NCBI GenBank assembly: GCA_913020235.1
Contig: CAJWBT010000002.1
Location: forward strand, 1-22,626
Direction: 5' to 3'
Length of the DNA stretch: 22,626 bases
Source: an uncultured Chloroflexota bacterium
Lineage (GTDB): Bacteria; Chloroflexota; Dehalococcoidia; UBA3495
Shown here: one piece after another, positions 14,404-21,749 of the stretch
Numbering within the stretch: position 1 is the stretch's first letter
How the letters are laid out: each line of letters opens with the position of its first letter
The notes under the pieces: generated by a model
Told to the model about the DNA's origin: nothing
Databases searched by the model: none
What the model saw: the letters and a program-made list of their open reading frames with translations, nothing else
Made by a program: the position numbers and the translations under genes

Positions 14404-15636
14404 CTACTCCCCCGGCAGCAAGTTGGAATACACCCTGCCTTCCTTCATGACCAGCTTGATGCGGCTCTTGTCTTGCAACTGGGTGATGTCTTCGGAGGGA
14501 TCACCGTCCACGACCACCATGTCGGCCATTTTTCCTCGCTGGAGGGTGCCGGTTTCCTTTTCCAGGCCCAGACACTCCGCGGCCCAGCCGGTGCCCGCGA
14601 CCAGGGCCTGCATGGGCGTCATTCCCGCCTCCACCAGGCACTGAAGCTCTTGGGCGTTGTTCCCGTGGACCCAGCCTCCCGCGTCGGTCCCGGCCACGAC
14701 CTTCACTCCGGCGGCCAGGGCCTTCTGCACGCTCTCGACGTGGTGACGGCGGAAGTCTCGGACCTCGCTCTGGGCGTGGGACGTGCCTTTTTCCCCATGG
14801 AAGATGAATACGGTGAAGGTCGGCACAAGGAAGATCCCACGGTCCGCCATCATCTTGATCAGGTCCGGGTCTTCGTCCAGGTACGGCCCGTGCTCGATGG
14901 TGTCAACCCCGGCCTCGACTGACATCCGCAGGCCGGGTCCGCCCATGGCGTGGCTCGCCACTTTCTTACCCAGGAGATGGGCCTCATCGACCAGGGCCTG
15001 GAGTTCGTCGGGGCCGTAAGCCACGTCTTTGGACCCGTGGTTCGGCCTGCCGAAGCCGGTCTGGAAGACCTTGACCACGTCGGCCCCTCCCCGGACCAGC
15101 TCGCGTACCTTGGCTCGCACCTGGTCGACCCCGTCGGCAATCCCGAGGGGGAGCCCGGGGTCCGGCGATGGAGGTTGGTGGTGGCCGGAAGGGCTGGACC
15201 GGTCGGCGGTGCCGTGGGTGGGCGACATGGGGCTGGTTGCCACAAGGAGACGAGGCCCCGCGATGAGGCCTTCATCCACCGCCTGCCTGAATCCCACATC
15301 CAGCCAGCCGCAGTCCCGTATCGTGGTGTACCCGGTCAGCAGTGTTTCTTCCATCACCCTCGCGATGCGCAGGTGGCGAAGGCTCTGGGCCTCGGCAAAT
15401 CCCCATCGCCCCATCAGGTCGTAGGTGAATGAACTCAGATGGTCGTGGCAGTCGATGAGGCCCGGCAGCAGTGTCATGCCCTGGGCGCGGATTACCTCGG
15501 CGCCGGGTGGAATGGCGACCTCTTCCCGGCGTCCCACCGCCTCGATGCGTCCATCGTCATTGACCAGAACCGCCGCATTGGGGACAAGGGGGTTCCCGGC
15601 GCCGTCTATCAGATTTGCTCCCGAGATGACCTTCAC
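14404..15636 (-). CDS. Amidohydrolase (imidazolonepropionase / Xaa-Pro dipeptidase-like)
   Basis: This 410-residue metal-dependent hydrolase belongs to the amidohydrolase superfamily. Visible metal and active-site residues are His64 and His66 (DCHDHL), Lys189 (VVKVFQTG, the likely carboxylated lysine), His229 (SHAMGG), His249 (IEHG) and Asp318 (GTDAGG). The N-terminal beta-sandwich (VISGANLIDGAG) and the C-terminal LQRGKMADMVVVDGDP are typical. Relatives cleave cyclic amides or proline dipeptides; the substrate is unknown. The GTG at 15636 is preferred because GGGAGG lies 6 bases upstream and the protein opens in register with relatives; an upstream in-frame start at 15708 has no support. It is divergent from the phosphodiesterase gene, across tandem 16-bp repeats. 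Confidence 0.92.
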   Translation of the reverse strand: MKVISGANLIDGAGNPLVPNAAVLVNDDGRIEAVGRREEVAIPPGAEVIRAQGMTLLPGLIDCHDHLSSFTYDLMGRWGFAEAQSLRHLRIARVMEETLLTGYTTIRDCGWLDVGFRQAVDEGLIAGPRLLVATSPMSPTHGTADRSSPSGHHQPPSPDPGLPLGIADGVDQVRAKVRELVRGGADVVKVFQTGFGRPNHGSKDVAYGPDELQALVDEAHLLGKKVASHAMGGPGLRMSVEAGVDTIEHGPYLDEDPDLIKMMADRGIFLVPTFTVFIFHGEKGTSHAQSEVRDFRRHHVESVQKALAAGVKVVAGTDAGGWVHGNNAQELQCLVEAGMTPMQALVAGTGWAAECLGLEKETGTLQRGKMADMVVVDGDPSEDITQLQDKSRIKLVMKEGRVYSNLLPGE

Positions 15637-15692
15637 CAGCGACCTCCCTGTGGAGAATCCAGCACGGAAACGGGACTCCGGACACGGCCTCA

Positions 15693-15721
15693 ATTGTACC
15701 AGTGGCACGCTAGCCGGTTAA
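15693..15721 (-). promoter_or_regulatory. Candidate promoter for the amidohydrolase gene
   Basis: On the minus strand TTAACC (15721-15716) and TACAAT (15698-15693) are 17 bases apart, close to a sigma-70 consensus. The -35 hexamer lies inside the first of two tandem 16-bp repeats, so a protein bound there would affect this promoter directly. Confidence 0.4.
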
Positions 15722-15741
15722 GCGACTAGCCGGTTAAGCGA
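15710..15741. repeat. Two perfect tandem 16-bp repeats, possible operator
   Basis: CTAGCCGGTTAAGCGA occurs twice back to back (15710-15725 and 15726-15741). The pair lies between the divergent amidohydrolase and phosphodiesterase genes. It overlaps the -35 of the candidate minus promoter and ends 16 bases before the -35 of the candidate plus promoter. This position suits a regulator site; no regulator gene is in the window. Confidence 0.75.
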
Positions 15742-15757
15742 AGGGAGAGAGGCACCG

Positions 15758-15786
15758 TTGACAGCCTAGCCCGCTCCATTTACGCT
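15758..15786 (+). promoter_or_regulatory. Candidate promoter for the phosphodiesterase gene
   Basis: A perfect TTGACA (15758-15763) is followed after 17 bases by TACGCT (15781-15786), which keeps the first, second and last bases of TATAAT. Transcription would start about 35-40 bases before the TTG start codon. Confidence 0.4.
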
Positions 15787-15829
15787 TCAAAAATCAAATT
15801 CCCGCGGAGCCGCGCGAGGAGGGGAACGG

Positions 15830-16303
15830 TTGCTGGTGGGGGTTGTGTCCGATACCCATGGATACCTCAACCCAAGGGTACCCGAGCTGCTGCGAGGCGT
15901 CGATCATATCCTCCACGCGGGGGACATCGGCGGGAACGGCATCATCGAGGAGTTGGACCGCATCGCACCCGTCACGGCGGTCCGCGGCAACGTCGACCGG
16001 GACGGTCCGTCGTCGCTTTACCCGTTGAACGCGACTGAGGTGTTCGAGGGTCGCACGGTATTCCTGACGCACCAGGTTAAGGTGCCGAAGAGCCTCGACG
16101 ATCCGGCCATGGGCAGCGATCAAATGGGTGGTTTCGACGTTGTGGTCTTCGGCCACAGTCACATCGCCCTCCAGGAGCGCCGGGGCCGCACCCTCTTCTT
16201 CAATCCGGGGGCAGCGGGCAAAAGGCGGTTCAAGGCCGTTCCATCCGTGGGTTTTCTGACCCTGGAGGGGGGCCTGGCTGAGGGGATCATCTTCCCCCTC
16301 TAG
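15830..16303 (+). CDS. YfcE/MJ0936-type metallophosphoesterase
   Basis: This 157-residue protein is of normal length for the YfcE/MJ0936 family of cytosolic phosphodiesterases. Metal-binding motifs are in order: SDTHG (Asp8, His10), HAGDIG (Asp32), RGNVD (Asn54), LTHQ (His81) and GHSH (His109, His111). The usual GNCD and LTHG are GNVD and LTHQ, minor changes. Members hydrolyse bis-p-nitrophenyl phosphate in the laboratory, and the natural substrate is often unknown. The TTG at 15830 is chosen because GAGGAGGGG lies 5 bases upstream; a GTG two codons later is an alternative. The SDR gene starts 111 bases downstream in the same direction. Confidence 0.9.
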   Translation: MLVGVVSDTHGYLNPRVPELLRGVDHILHAGDIGGNGIIEELDRIAPVTAVRGNVDRDGPSSLYPLNATEVFEGRTVFLTHQVKVPKSLDDPAMGSDQMGGFDVVVFGHSHIALQERRGRTLFFNPGAAGKRRFKAVPSVGFLTLEGGLAEGIIFPL

Positions 16304-16414
16304 CCACTCTCCCAAGGCCATGCGCCACCATTCGACAGGTTTGGGAGGTTGGAGAGAGATCCGACCCCTGGGCGGGTCGAACCCAATCGGTTCACGAACC
16401 AGGAGGATAGTTGT

Positions 16415-17188
16415 ATGAGACTGGAAGGGAAGGTTGCCCTGATCACCGGAGCCGCCACCGGGGTCGAGGGGGAGCTGATGGGCTTCGGCGGGGCCGCGGC
16501 GCGGCTGTTCGCGAGAGAGGGCGCCAAGGTCGTCCTCAGCGACATCAATGAGGAGGGAGGTCTCAAGACCGCGGAGCAGATACGGGAAGCCGGTGGGGAT
16601 GCCCTCTTCGTCCGCCTGGACGTGACCAAGGAGCAGGACTGGATCGACGCCATTCAGACCACGGTGACCCGCTTCGGGCGGCTCAACATCCTGGTCAACA
16701 ACGCCGGCACCAGCGCCCGCTTCACGGTGGAGGAAACGACGCCCGAGACTTGGGACGGCCAGATGGCCCTCCACGCCAAAGGGGTTTTTCTGGGAACCAA
16801 GCACGCCATCCCGGAGATGCGCCGGGCCGGCGGCGGCTCCATCATCAACATCTCGTCTATCAATGGCCTCGTGGGCGGTCCGACCAACGCAGCCTACCAT
16901 GCCGCCAAGGGGGCCGTGCGCCTCTTCTCCAAGTCGGCCGCGGTCCAGTACGCCGGGGACAACATCAGGGTTAACTCGGTACACCCCGGGCATATGCTCA
17001 CCCCGCTGACCGCCAGGGGATACGCCACCGAACCGGGGCGCCGCGACACGGCGCTGGGCAGGATACCCTTGGGAAGACTGGGCAACGCCTCCGACATCGC
17101 CCACGGCATTCTGTACCTGGCCTCCGACGAGGCGTCGTACATCACCGGCTCGGAGCTGGTGATCGACGGGGGCATCACAGCCCAATAG
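16415..17188 (+). CDS. Short-chain dehydrogenase/reductase (SDR) with unusual cofactor loop
   Basis: This 257-residue classical SDR has NNAG at 95-98, catalytic Ser around 147-148, Tyr161 and Lys165, and a C-terminal YITGSELVIDGG. Two features differ from the norm. The Gly-rich cofactor motif, normally TG-x3-G-x-G, reads TGAATGVEGELMGFGGAAA, an insertion of about seven residues. The Asn of the catalytic tetrad, normally in a VN-x-KG motif, is His120 (LHAKGVFLG). Asp43 after the second strand suggests NAD(H). It is probably a cytosolic alcohol/ketone oxidoreductase; the substrate is unknown. The ATG at 16415 follows AGGAGG with 8-base spacing; a 22-residue upstream extension is unconserved and rejected. 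Confidence 0.9.
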   Translation: MRLEGKVALITGAATGVEGELMGFGGAAARLFAREGAKVVLSDINEEGGLKTAEQIREAGGDALFVRLDVTKEQDWIDAIQTTVTRFGRLNILVNNAGTSARFTVEETTPETWDGQMALHAKGVFLGTKHAIPEMRRAGGGSIINISSINGLVGGPTNAAYHAAKGAVRLFSKSAAVQYAGDNIRVNSVHPGHMLTPLTARGYATEPGRRDTALGRIPLGRLGNASDIAHGILYLASDEASYITGSELVIDGGITAQ

Positions 17189-17524
17189 CCCTTTACATAA
17201 CGGTTAACGGGTTTCGTCTGGTTGCGCATTCGCCCTCAAGAAATCCTGGATGGATGTTGGCGCCAAGGCGGCCGGGCACGGGGTGGCGGCATCCGGGTTG
17301 GAGTTCGATGCCGTTCCGGTGTGCGCGAGCCCCGAATTGATATATAATCCGGGAGCATCACAGGCGTTAATTGTCCGAGTTACCGCTGCCGAGACAGGAG
17401 TGGCGGCGGTTTCCCGACTCGGGTGCCCCAAGGCAGCGTAGCCCAGGCGAATCACACGGGCGGAAACCGCGGGGTGGGCTGCCGGCAAGCAGCATCCCTA
17501 GAAGACATTGGCTGGAGGTGCGCC
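17189..17524. other. Intergenic region upstream of the hydantoinase gene
   Basis: No convincing gene is seen in these 336 bases; short frames on both strands are Ala-rich without motifs. A TATAAT hexamer at 17343-17348 is the only promoter-like signal, without a matching -35, and would give a leader of about 170 bases. No riboswitch-like fold was recognised. Confidence 0.45.
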
Positions 17525-18976
17525 ATGCTGGACATGATCATCAAGGGGGGCCTGGTTGTTACCCCCTCCGGAGTGGGCAACTGGGATGTGGGCGTGGCTG
17601 GGGAAAAGATCGCTGCCGTGGCCCTGCCCGGACTCCTGCCCTCCGAAGGCGCCAAGATCATCGACGCCACCGGAAGGATCGTGGTGCCGGGAGGGATCGA
17701 GCCTCACACCCACGCCGCCGCCAACGTCCGCCCGGGAGCCCGGGAGCTGGTCTCGGGTGTGCCCAACGCGGGGCCGCTGGAGCACTCCCTCGGCGCGATC
17801 TGGGGCGGCACCACCACCGTGGTTGACTTCGCCCCGGTGCCCAATCAAGGAGACCTGGCTGAGGGTATCCACGACTTCATTTCCGTTTGGAGGGGCAACG
17901 CCTACACCGATTACACCACCCACTGTATCTACTCCAACGGCAGCACCCCGGACGCCATCTCCCGCTACAGCGAACTCATCGAAGCCGGCTTCCCCAGCAT
18001 CAAGATCTTCACCACGGACATTCGACCTCCAGAGGGCAGGAGCACGACCCTCACTCCCATCGCCAAGATCGACGCGGGCCGGTTGGAGGACGTGATGAGC
18101 CAGATCGCCCGTCACGGCGGCGTTTTGGCAGTCCATGGCGAGGACGATGAGCTGGTCATGTACAACTATCTCCTGGCACAGCAGCGGGGCCATTGGGACT
18201 GGCACAACATCCACCTGATCCACTCCAAAACGGTGGAAGACCTGGCGTTTCGCAGCGTGCTGCGGCTAGCCGAGCGCACCGGGGCGGGCCTGTACTTCGT
18301 GCACGTCACGGCCAAGGACGGCGTGGACGCCATCTCCGAGGCCCGTGGCCGGGGGATGCCGGTGTACGGCGAGGTCTTGACCCTGGCCCTGTCTTTCAAC
18401 TGCGACCGGTACAAAGAAGAAGACGGCATGAAGTACCATACCTACCCCTCCTTGAAATACGAGGATGACCGCCTCGAACTGTGGAAGGGACTGCACCGGA
18501 GCGACCTTTCCTTCACCGCCACCGACAGCAGCTTCACCACCTACCTGGACAAGATCGCGGGCCGCAACGTTGTCGACATGAGGGGGGGCAACATCGGCAT
18601 CGAAATCCGGATGGGCGTCAACTACACCGAGGCCGTGGTGAAGCAGGGCATGTCTCTGGAGCGCTACGCGGAGGTTACCTCCACCAACGCCGCCAGGATG
18701 CTGGGCCTGTATCCCAGGAAGGGCGCCATCGCCGCGGGCAGCGACGCCGACCTGGCCATCATCGACCCGTCGGTGAAAAAAGCGCTGACCATGGAGGACC
18801 TGCACGTGCGGGACTACAGCCCCTGGGAGGGCTGGCGGGTGGAGGGATGGCCCACCACGGTCATCCTCCGGGGTAGCGTGATGGTGGACAACGGGCAGCT
18901 TCTGGGCCAGCCAACAGCGGGCCGGCTGATCCCCCGGAAGATAGACCCCGAGGTGCTCCGGCGTCCGGCCTTCTGA
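17525..18976 (+). CDS. Dihydropyrimidinase / hydantoinase family hydrolase
   Basis: This 483-residue protein has the length and motifs of D-hydantoinase/dihydropyrimidinase, cytosolic di-zinc enzymes that open cyclic ureides. Seen are His61 and His63 (GGIEPHTH), Lys160 (PSIKIFTTD, the likely carboxylated lysine), His204 (AVHGED), His260 (YFVHVT) and Asp334 (TATDSS). The C-terminal beta-sandwich has GAIAAGSDADLAIIDP and the typical DYSPWEGW. The His pair is followed by AAA rather than the common Leu/Met, so substrate preference may differ. The ATG at 17525 follows GGAGGTG. An in-frame extension from 17423 is unconserved. After the TGA the same frame stays open for another 55 codons. Confidence 0.93.
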   Translation: MLDMIIKGGLVVTPSGVGNWDVGVAGEKIAAVALPGLLPSEGAKIIDATGRIVVPGGIEPHTHAAANVRPGARELVSGVPNAGPLEHSLGAIWGGTTTVVDFAPVPNQGDLAEGIHDFISVWRGNAYTDYTTHCIYSNGSTPDAISRYSELIEAGFPSIKIFTTDIRPPEGRSTTLTPIAKIDAGRLEDVMSQIARHGGVLAVHGEDDELVMYNYLLAQQRGHWDWHNIHLIHSKTVEDLAFRSVLRLAERTGAGLYFVHVTAKDGVDAISEARGRGMPVYGEVLTLALSFNCDRYKEEDGMKYHTYPSLKYEDDRLELWKGLHRSDLSFTATDSSFTTYLDKIAGRNVVDMRGGNIGIEIRMGVNYTEAVVKQGMSLERYAEVTSTNAARMLGLYPRKGAIAAGSDADLAIIDPSVKKALTMEDLHVRDYSPWEGWRVEGWPTTVILRGSVMVDNGQLLGQPTAGRLIPRKIDPEVLRRPAF

Positions 18977-19144
18977 TTTTCGTGCCAGCTAGGCAAGGAC
19001 CCGGGCCTGGCGCGCCACGCCGCCGAGCGGGTGGACCTGCGCACCAAAAACGCCCGCCAGGCTATCCTGGTGGCTAATCTGTGCGGCACGATGGAGGAGG
19101 CAGACCGGTTTGAGGGTGGGGCCGGTTACAGTGGCCACCCCTAG
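18977..19144 (+). other. In-frame coding-like stretch after the hydantoinase stop
   Basis: After the hydantoinase TGA (18974-18976) the same frame continues for 55 codons to a TAG at 19142. It looks protein-like, with helical segments such as LARHAAERVDL and ARQAILVANLCGTMEEADRF. It has no start codon near its beginning and I do not recognise the family. It could be the tail of a lost gene, a C-terminal extension cut by a nonsense change, or chance in GC-rich DNA. Confidence 0.3.
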
Positions 19145-19166
19145 AGCCCCATTTGGAGGGAATAGA

Positions 19167-20393
19167 ATGGGCCCAAGCCTGAACGTTGCCCTCGGCCCGC
19201 TTATTCTGCTGGCTATAGCTGGGTTTGCATGTACCCAGTCTGAACCTACATCCACGCCCGCTTCGACTGCAGCACCCATACCAACGGCTGCACCGACTGC
19301 ATTACCGACGGCCACCCCCGTGCCGACTTCAGAACCTACCGCCACAGAGTCACGCCTCGAGAAAAGAGCACAGGAATGGGCTTCTCATGTCTCCAAAAAT
19401 GACTGGGTTACAGCATTCACTACATTCGCCCCTGAGCTTGTTGAGGCGTGTGGCGCTACGGACCTCGTGGACTTCCAGCAAAGAATCCTCAACAAGAACC
19501 CTGAATTGGTATTATCGGCCCGGATTACTGGGGTCGAAGTGAGCGGCAAAGAGGGACGCGTATACAAGAAAGTAACGTGGACGAAGCGCGGTGTAACCTT
19601 CGAAGACCCGACTCCTGACAAGTGGGTTCTAGAAAACGGCCAGTGGTGGTACACCCCTGATGGCCCTGACCAAAGGTGCGTAAGGTACAACCCGACATTC
19701 ACGCCCACTAGCCTTCCCGTATCTCGGGACGAATTTTTATCCCGGTTCTTCAGCGAGATAGAACGAATTCATCCGCATGTATCGTTTCGCGACAAAGACA
19801 AGACGGCGCTACTCGGCTTCAAGTTTGTTTCCGAGGAGTATGAGGAGATCGAGGGAGGAGCCTTCTTCGCCCTACTGGAGCAGCGTTTGCCCAGAATGCA
19901 GACCGTGCTCACCTATGAGATTCCTGCTCCGCCGATACCTGGAACGGTCGTCACTGCATCGACCACCCTTAAGTTGTCCGGTGAAGGCCATGCGCTGACA
20001 CGGGTCGGTCTTGACGCCTACACCGATGGCGAATTGGCAACCAATCCTTGGATCCAATCGCGCCAGGAAACATATTTCAGAGCGCTCGGAGAGGTACTCG
20101 CCCCCGAATGGATTGGGGACGTGGACTTTTATGGCTGGTTCGAGCGTGAGGCAGTTAGAGAGGGCACGGGGTTGGAGGGCGAACTTGGTCCCATGACGAT
20201 CAATTTTTGGCAACACCCAACGTGTAGCCGTCGTACCGACCCAGGTTGTCCGTCTCTGATCGACCCTCCTCGGATTTTAAGGTGGCAGGCCAGTTTCAAG
20301 ATCGATACCGGTCCGCGCACCCAACAACCACCGCCGAGTTGCGACGAAAACCCCGAACTCTATTATATTTGGATTGGTAACAAATGTCCCTAA
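19167..20393 (+). CDS. Putative lipoprotein of unknown function
   Basis: The 408-residue product starts with a hydrophobic signal segment (LNVALGPLILLAIAGFAC) and a probable lipobox cysteine at 22. The -3 residue is Gly rather than Leu, so lipidation is likely but not certain. Residues 23-60 form a Thr/Ala/Pro-rich linker, common in surface lipoproteins of Chloroflexota. The remainder is a soluble extracytoplasmic part beginning with a region similar in style to NTF2-like domains (WASHVSKNDWVTAFTTFAPE), then an unrecognised C-terminal domain with five cysteines in its last 60 residues or so. The ATG at 19167 has GGAGGG 6 bases upstream; the in-frame extension to 19110 is rejected. Codon use is less GC-biased than its neighbours. 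It faces the next gene convergently. Confidence 0.75.
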   Translation: MGPSLNVALGPLILLAIAGFACTQSEPTSTPASTAAPIPTAAPTALPTATPVPTSEPTATESRLEKRAQEWASHVSKNDWVTAFTTFAPELVEACGATDLVDFQQRILNKNPELVLSARITGVEVSGKEGRVYKKVTWTKRGVTFEDPTPDKWVLENGQWWYTPDGPDQRCVRYNPTFTPTSLPVSRDEFLSRFFSEIERIHPHVSFRDKDKTALLGFKFVSEEYEEIEGGAFFALLEQRLPRMQTVLTYEIPAPPIPGTVVTASTTLKLSGEGHALTRVGLDAYTDGELATNPWIQSRQETYFRALGEVLAPEWIGDVDFYGWFEREAVREGTGLEGELGPMTINFWQHPTCSRRTDPGCPSLIDPPRILRWQASFKIDTGPRTQQPPPSCDENPELYYIWIGNKCP

Positions 20394-20436
20394 TTGCCTG
20401 AGCTATCAGTGGAACCCAACGCCCTATCCGAGCGTC

Positions 20437-20637
20437 TTACTTTACCCAAACCTTATAACAGGTCGTAAGGAACCCCGCGTGAACTGGCTTTGTCTCCATC
20501 GACACCCTTACCACGGTTCGGGGGCCAAGCTTCGTTGTTATGGCTTCACCATCGCGAATGTCGCCAGGCATGTCTCGTCCGATTACTTTGGTTTCAATCA
20601 GTTTGCCTGTGTTTAAATCTATAATCTCAGCTTCCAT
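20437..20637 (-). CDS. Small hypothetical protein
   Basis: The frame encodes 66 residues starting MEAEIIDLNTGKLIETKVIG, with a balanced amino-acid composition and strand-like segments (TVVRVSMETK). The family is not recognised. The ATG at 20637 has only a weak GAGAT-type ribosome site. It is convergent with the lipoprotein gene, 43 bases apart. The natural-looking composition favours a real gene, but support is limited. Confidence 0.45.
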   Translation of the reverse strand: MEAEIIDLNTGKLIETKVIGRDMPGDIRDGEAITTKLGPRTVVRVSMETKPVHAGFLTTCYKVWVK

Positions 20638-20802
20638 TTCTCATCTCGAAGTCCGCCCCGGCTGGTGGTGGTCTTGACTGCCGGCGGCAGCGCGGCCCTG
20701 GTAGCCCTGACCAGCCTGGCTTAACCCCGCTCTTCACTGACTCTGTAAAGGGGATCGAGGTTATGGCTGGTGGCCAAGCCGGCCGGCCTTCTGACCGTCG
20801 CG

Positions 20803-20836
20803 CCAGTCATCCTCTTATACCAGTCATCCTCTTATA
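20803..20836. repeat. Perfect tandem 17-bp duplication
   Basis: CCAGTCATCCTCTTATA occurs at 20803-20819 and again at 20820-20836. The second copy contains the last codons and stop of the minus-strand gene ending at 20824. It looks like a recent slippage event; the coding frame is unaffected. Confidence 0.8.
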
Positions 20837-21339
20837 TCTGAAGGGCTCCGATCATTCATACACCGACACACACCGGGCCAACGCTGCTGACTCGTTTCCC
20901 ATTTGACCCGCACCAACTCCCAGAAGGAGGCCACGTCCTCAAGAGAGGCGATGGGCACCCTGACCTCCTTCCTGCCCCGAGGGCCGGGAGTCTTGGCCAC
21001 CAGGAGGCGCAGCTCATGGGGCACCTGGTCCGACTCCAAGATGACCGGCTCCAGCTTCCTTGCCCCCACGAACATGGTGGCCCTGAGCCCGGCGCGGAAG
21101 TTGTGGACGTGAAAAAGCTGGGTGCCCTCCGAGTAATAGGCCGGGGTCCAATGGCGGCAGAAACCATCGTACAGCGTCCGCTCCGCAACGGCGGGAAGGG
21201 CCAGCGCCAGGTTGCGAAGCTCGGTTAGCAGCGCGGCCCGCTGCTCCTCCATTGTTCCGATGATGGTCGAGACGTCCGGGCCTCCCGGTGAGCCCGGTGT
21301 CGAGTCATCTTGGGTAGCCTGCCGATTCCTCGATTTCAT
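20824..21339 (-). CDS. Hypothetical protein, 171 residues
   Basis: I do not recognise the family with confidence. The first 28 residues are polar and probably disordered; from Met30 a compact alpha/beta-type sequence follows (ELRNLALALPAVAERTLYDG, LRATMFVGARKLEPVILES, KEVRVPIASLEDVASFWELV). The helix, strand and helix order resembles small YjbR/DUF1801-like domains, but no diagnostic motif is present. No signal peptide or membrane segment is seen. The ATG at 21339 has GAGG about 8 bases upstream, and a TATAAT lies 37 bases upstream. Met30 is an alternative start. The stop lies inside a 17-bp tandem duplication. Confidence 0.65.
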   Translation of the reverse strand: MKSRNRQATQDDSTPGSPGGPDVSTIIGTMEEQRAALLTELRNLALALPAVAERTLYDGFCRHWTPAYYSEGTQLFHVHNFRAGLRATMFVGARKLEPVILESDQVPHELRLLVAKTPGPRGRKEVRVPIASLEDVASFWELVRVKWETSQQRWPGVCRCMNDRSPSDIRG

Positions 21340-21376
21340 GATCTAGCCTCTTCATCGGTCCGCATCGGATAGGCCG

Positions 21377-21382
21377 ATTATA
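21377..21382 (-). promoter_or_regulatory. Candidate -10 box (TATAAT) for the 171-residue gene
   Basis: A perfect TATAAT on the minus strand lies 37 bases before the ATG at 21339, a natural distance for a promoter with a short leader. The nearest -35-like hexamer, TTGAGC, is 23 bases away, too far for a standard sigma-70 promoter. Confidence 0.35.
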
Positions 21383-21435
21383 CAATGCGGGCGTTCGCGT
21401 GGGCGGCTCAACGGTGTATCGTAGCCCGGTGAACA

Positions 21436-21482
21436 AAATCCTCCTCGGTCCCCCTTTAAGAAAGGGGGATGCAGGGGGATTT
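21436..21482. repeat. Palindromic repeat, AAATCCCCC family, copy 2
   Basis: The arms 21436-21457 and 21461-21482 (22 bases each) pair with few mismatches around a 3-base loop. The right arm is nearly identical to that of copy 1 at 12537-12558. It is intergenic, between divergently transcribed genes. Confidence 0.85.
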
Positions 21483-21749
21483 CATCGTCAGGCCTAGCAT
21501 TTTGCTTGGGTGGCACCGGCCACCACCGCCGCCGGAATTGACAGCCAAATCGGCTCGATATACAGTAGCACCGGGCCGCCATCCCGGCCAAAGCTCATAG
21601 TCCCGGGAACGGGGTGGTGGCTGCCAGGAAGACTAATCATCCGCCGGCCGGCACGGCGCGGCGTCGGGGCCCTCCTCTAATCTGATGCCTGGTCGGGTAC
21701 CCATGGTGTTGGCAAGGAAGCACAGGGAGTTAGGCTAGGAGGCACAAGA

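Larger units (their letters stand above)
21340..21749. other. Intergenic region between the 171-residue gene and the nitronate monooxygenase gene
   Basis: These 410 bases hold a -10-like box near 21380 and one palindromic repeat at 21436-21482. A 79-codon minus-strand frame here is mostly translated repeat and is not a gene. From 21483 to about 21736 nothing recognisable is seen. AGGAGG at 21737-21742 is the ribosome site of the next gene. Confidence 0.5.

Noticed and set aside
15794..17185. Minus-strand open frame of 463 codons
   Set aside because: It runs antisense through the phosphodiesterase and SDR genes and shows no motif.
17204..17488. Minus-strand 94-codon frame upstream of the hydantoinase gene
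   Set aside because: Ala/Pro/Thr-rich composition, no motif, no supporting ribosome site recognised.
21352..21591. Minus-strand 79-codon frame with PPFLKGDRGGFCSPG
   Set aside because: This is the usual translation of the CCCCC/GGGGG palindrome, not a conserved protein.
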